Of a DNA stretch of 64,000 nucleotides, positions 62,630 through 64,000 are shown piece after piece. Each line of letters begins with the position of its first letter. Position 1 is the stretch's first letter. The stretch covers positions 248,001-312,000 of the forward strand of contig JADJUC010000001.1 in the NCBI GenBank assembly GCA_016710885.1. Reading direction: 5' to 3'. The notes under the pieces were generated by a model. The model was not told the origin of the DNA and did no database searches. It saw only the letters and a program-made list of their open reading frames with translations. The stretch comes from Candidatus Proximibacter danicus (GTDB lineage: Bacteria; Pseudomonadota; Gammaproteobacteria; Burkholderiales; Rhodocyclaceae). A program made the position numbers and the translations under genes.

Positions 62630-64000
62630 ATGACTCCGCAATCCTTCATCGCCAAATGGCAACATAACGAGCTCACCGAGCGCGCCGGCGCGCAGGCCCA
62701 TTTCCTCGACCTCTGCGAACTGCTCGGCCAGCCGAAACCCGCCGACCCGGAAAACTACTGTTTCGAACGCGGCGCCCACCGCACCGGCGGCAACCACGGC
62801 TGGGCCGATGTCTGGAAGCGCCACTGCTTCGCGTGGGAATACAAGGCGCCGGGCGCCGACCTCGAAAAAGCGCTCAAGCAGTTAATGACCTACGCGCTGG
62901 CGCTCGACAACCCGCCGCTGCTCGTCGTCTCCGACCGCCGCCTGATCCAGATACACACCCACTTCACCGGCGCGCCCCTGAGGTGCATACGATCCGCATC
63001 GAAGACATCGGCACGCCGGAAAACCTGCAGAAACTGCAATGGCTGTTCGAGTCACCCGAGCGCTTCCGCCCCGCCCGCGACAACCGCCAGATCACCGACG
63101 AAGCCGCCCGCGCCTTTGCCGAACTCGCCAGCCGCCTGCGCGCCAGACACCCCGGCAGCGAGGGCGAGCAGCAAGTCCCCCAAGAGGACTTCCTGCGGGG
63201 CGTTGCCCACTTCCTCACCCAATGCCTGTTCTGCCTCTTTGCCGAAGATGCCGAGCTGCTCCCGCGCGGCCTCTTCGAACGCCTGCTCGACAAGAGCAAG
63301 GCGGACGGCCAGAACTCGACAGCCGCCTGCGCGAACTCTTCGCCGCCATGCAGAAGGGTGGCGATTTCGCGCTGGAAGACATCGCGTATTTCAACGGTGG
63401 CCTCTTTGAAGTCATTGAGCCGCTACCGCTAAACAACGAAGAAGCCAGCATCCTGCACGCCGCCAGCAAGCTCGACTGGAACGCCATCGACCCCGCCATC
63501 TTCGGCACCCTGTTCGAGCGCGGTCTCGACCCGAAGAAGCGCAGCCAGCTCGGCGCCCACTACACCGACCCGGCAACCATCATGCGCCTGATCGACCCGG
63601 TGATCGTGCACCCGCTCGCTGCGGAATGGGAAGCCGCCAAGGCCGAAATCGCCGCGCACATGACGAAGCGCAAGAAGGCCGGCGACAAGGCGCACAGGGA
63701 AGCACAGGCCCGCTTCGTCGCCCACCTCGAACGGCTCAAGAACTACCGCGTGCTCGACGCTGCCTGCGGGTCGGGAAACTTCCTCTACCTCGCGCTCAAG
63801 GCGCTGAAGGATCTCGAACACAAGGCCAATCTGGATGCCGAAGCGCTCGGCCTGCAGCGGCAGGTGAGCATCGAAGTCAGCCCGGCCAACGTGCTCGGCA
63901 TCGAACTCAACGAATACGCCGCCGAGCTCGCCCGCGTCACCGTCTGGATCGGCGAACTGCAATGGATGCGCACGCACGGCTACCCGGTGCGGCGCAACCC
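62630..64000 (+). CDS. MmeI-like type IIL restriction-modification enzyme, 5' part (runs off window), two frameshifts
   Basis: A single-chain nuclease-methyltransferase. The N domain shows the endonuclease D...ExK pattern in GWADVWKRHCFAWEYKAPG. Then follow a helical connector (FLRGVAHFLTQCLFCLFAED), the MmeI-type linker FNGGLFEVIEPLPL and LDWNAIDPAIFGTLFERGLD, KKRSQLGAHYTDPATIMRLI, and methylase motif I in VLDAACGSGNFLYLALKAL with LGIELNEYAAELARVTVWIG. Frame slips lie near 62985 (HFTGAP/EVHTIRIED) and 63305 (KSKADGQ/LRELFAAMQKGG). The methylase catalytic NPPY and target-recognition domain are beyond the window. It starts 33 bases after the PIN toxin. Confidence 0.85.

Noticed and set aside
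1..64000. CRISPR arrays, rRNA and tRNA genes
   Set aside because: I looked for regularly spaced repeats, rRNA-like stretches and tRNA T-loop/CCA signatures in the spacers and saw none.

Overview
The window is a GC-rich (by eye roughly 60 %) bacterial chromosome segment. Its gene content (class I phaC with two phaB and phaR, acs, prpE, a DUF4212-type Na+/solute symporter, a CrbS-like symporter-kinase, class I fumarase, rnfABCDGE, aat-ate) points to a betaproteobacterium of the Rhodocyclales (Dechloromonas / Azonexus / Accumulibacter-like). This assignment is inference from gene content and protein style, not from a marker gene; no rRNA or tRNA gene was seen.

Layout. 1-7.3 kb is accessory: a HigBA toxin-antitoxin pair cut by the window edge, the wreck of an RTX/type I secretion locus (HlyD tail, calcium-binding and YD-repeat-like fragments, an HELGH metalloprotease-like fragment) invaded by a RAYT-type transposase element with perfect 24-bp inverted ends, then an IS21-family insertion. 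7.3-14.6 kb, all minus strand: FAD-linked oxidoreductase, patatin-like phospholipase, rimO and the PHA locus phaC-phaB-phaB-phaR. 14.8-22.3 kb, minus strand: acs, a cNMP/CBS/DUF294 protein, a DnaQ-like exonuclease and a two-subunit symporter. 22.5-27.3 kb, plus strand: YqhA-like protein, fumarase, Phd/VapC-type module, RidA, a decayed DUF6516/HTH module, murI. 27.3-35.3 kb, minus strand: a tightly coupled operon of small membrane protein, CrbS-like sensor, receiver protein, kinase-like/exonuclease fusion and a second DUF294 protein, with creA and a DUF2242 lipoprotein upstream. 35.4-47.5 kb: cyclic-di-GMP proteins, a third DUF294-exonuclease pair, YdcF, prpE. 47.8-52.5 kb: NlpC/P60 and an iron(III) ABC transporter with Fur-like sites. 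52.5-61.8 kb: aat, ate, an HDOD protein, pyrD and the rnf operon. 61.9-64 kb: a FitAB-like pair and the start of an MmeI-like restriction-modification enzyme.

How it works together (inference): the core theme is short-chain acyl metabolism, namely uptake, activation by Acs and PrpE, storage as PHA, a CrbS/CrbR-like sensing system, fumarase and Rnf. The most striking pattern is that a DUF294 putative nucleotidyltransferase sits next to a DEDDh 3'-5' exonuclease three separate times within 24 kb, in three architectures, twice inside acetate-related operons.

Quality caveat: about 30 single-base frameshifts interrupt otherwise well conserved genes, concentrated at 1-13 kb and 52-64 kb, and three junctions (rimO/patatin, phaC/phaB, inside aat) lose larger segments. 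Many genes reported as frameshifted are probably intact in the organism; resequencing or read mapping would decide.
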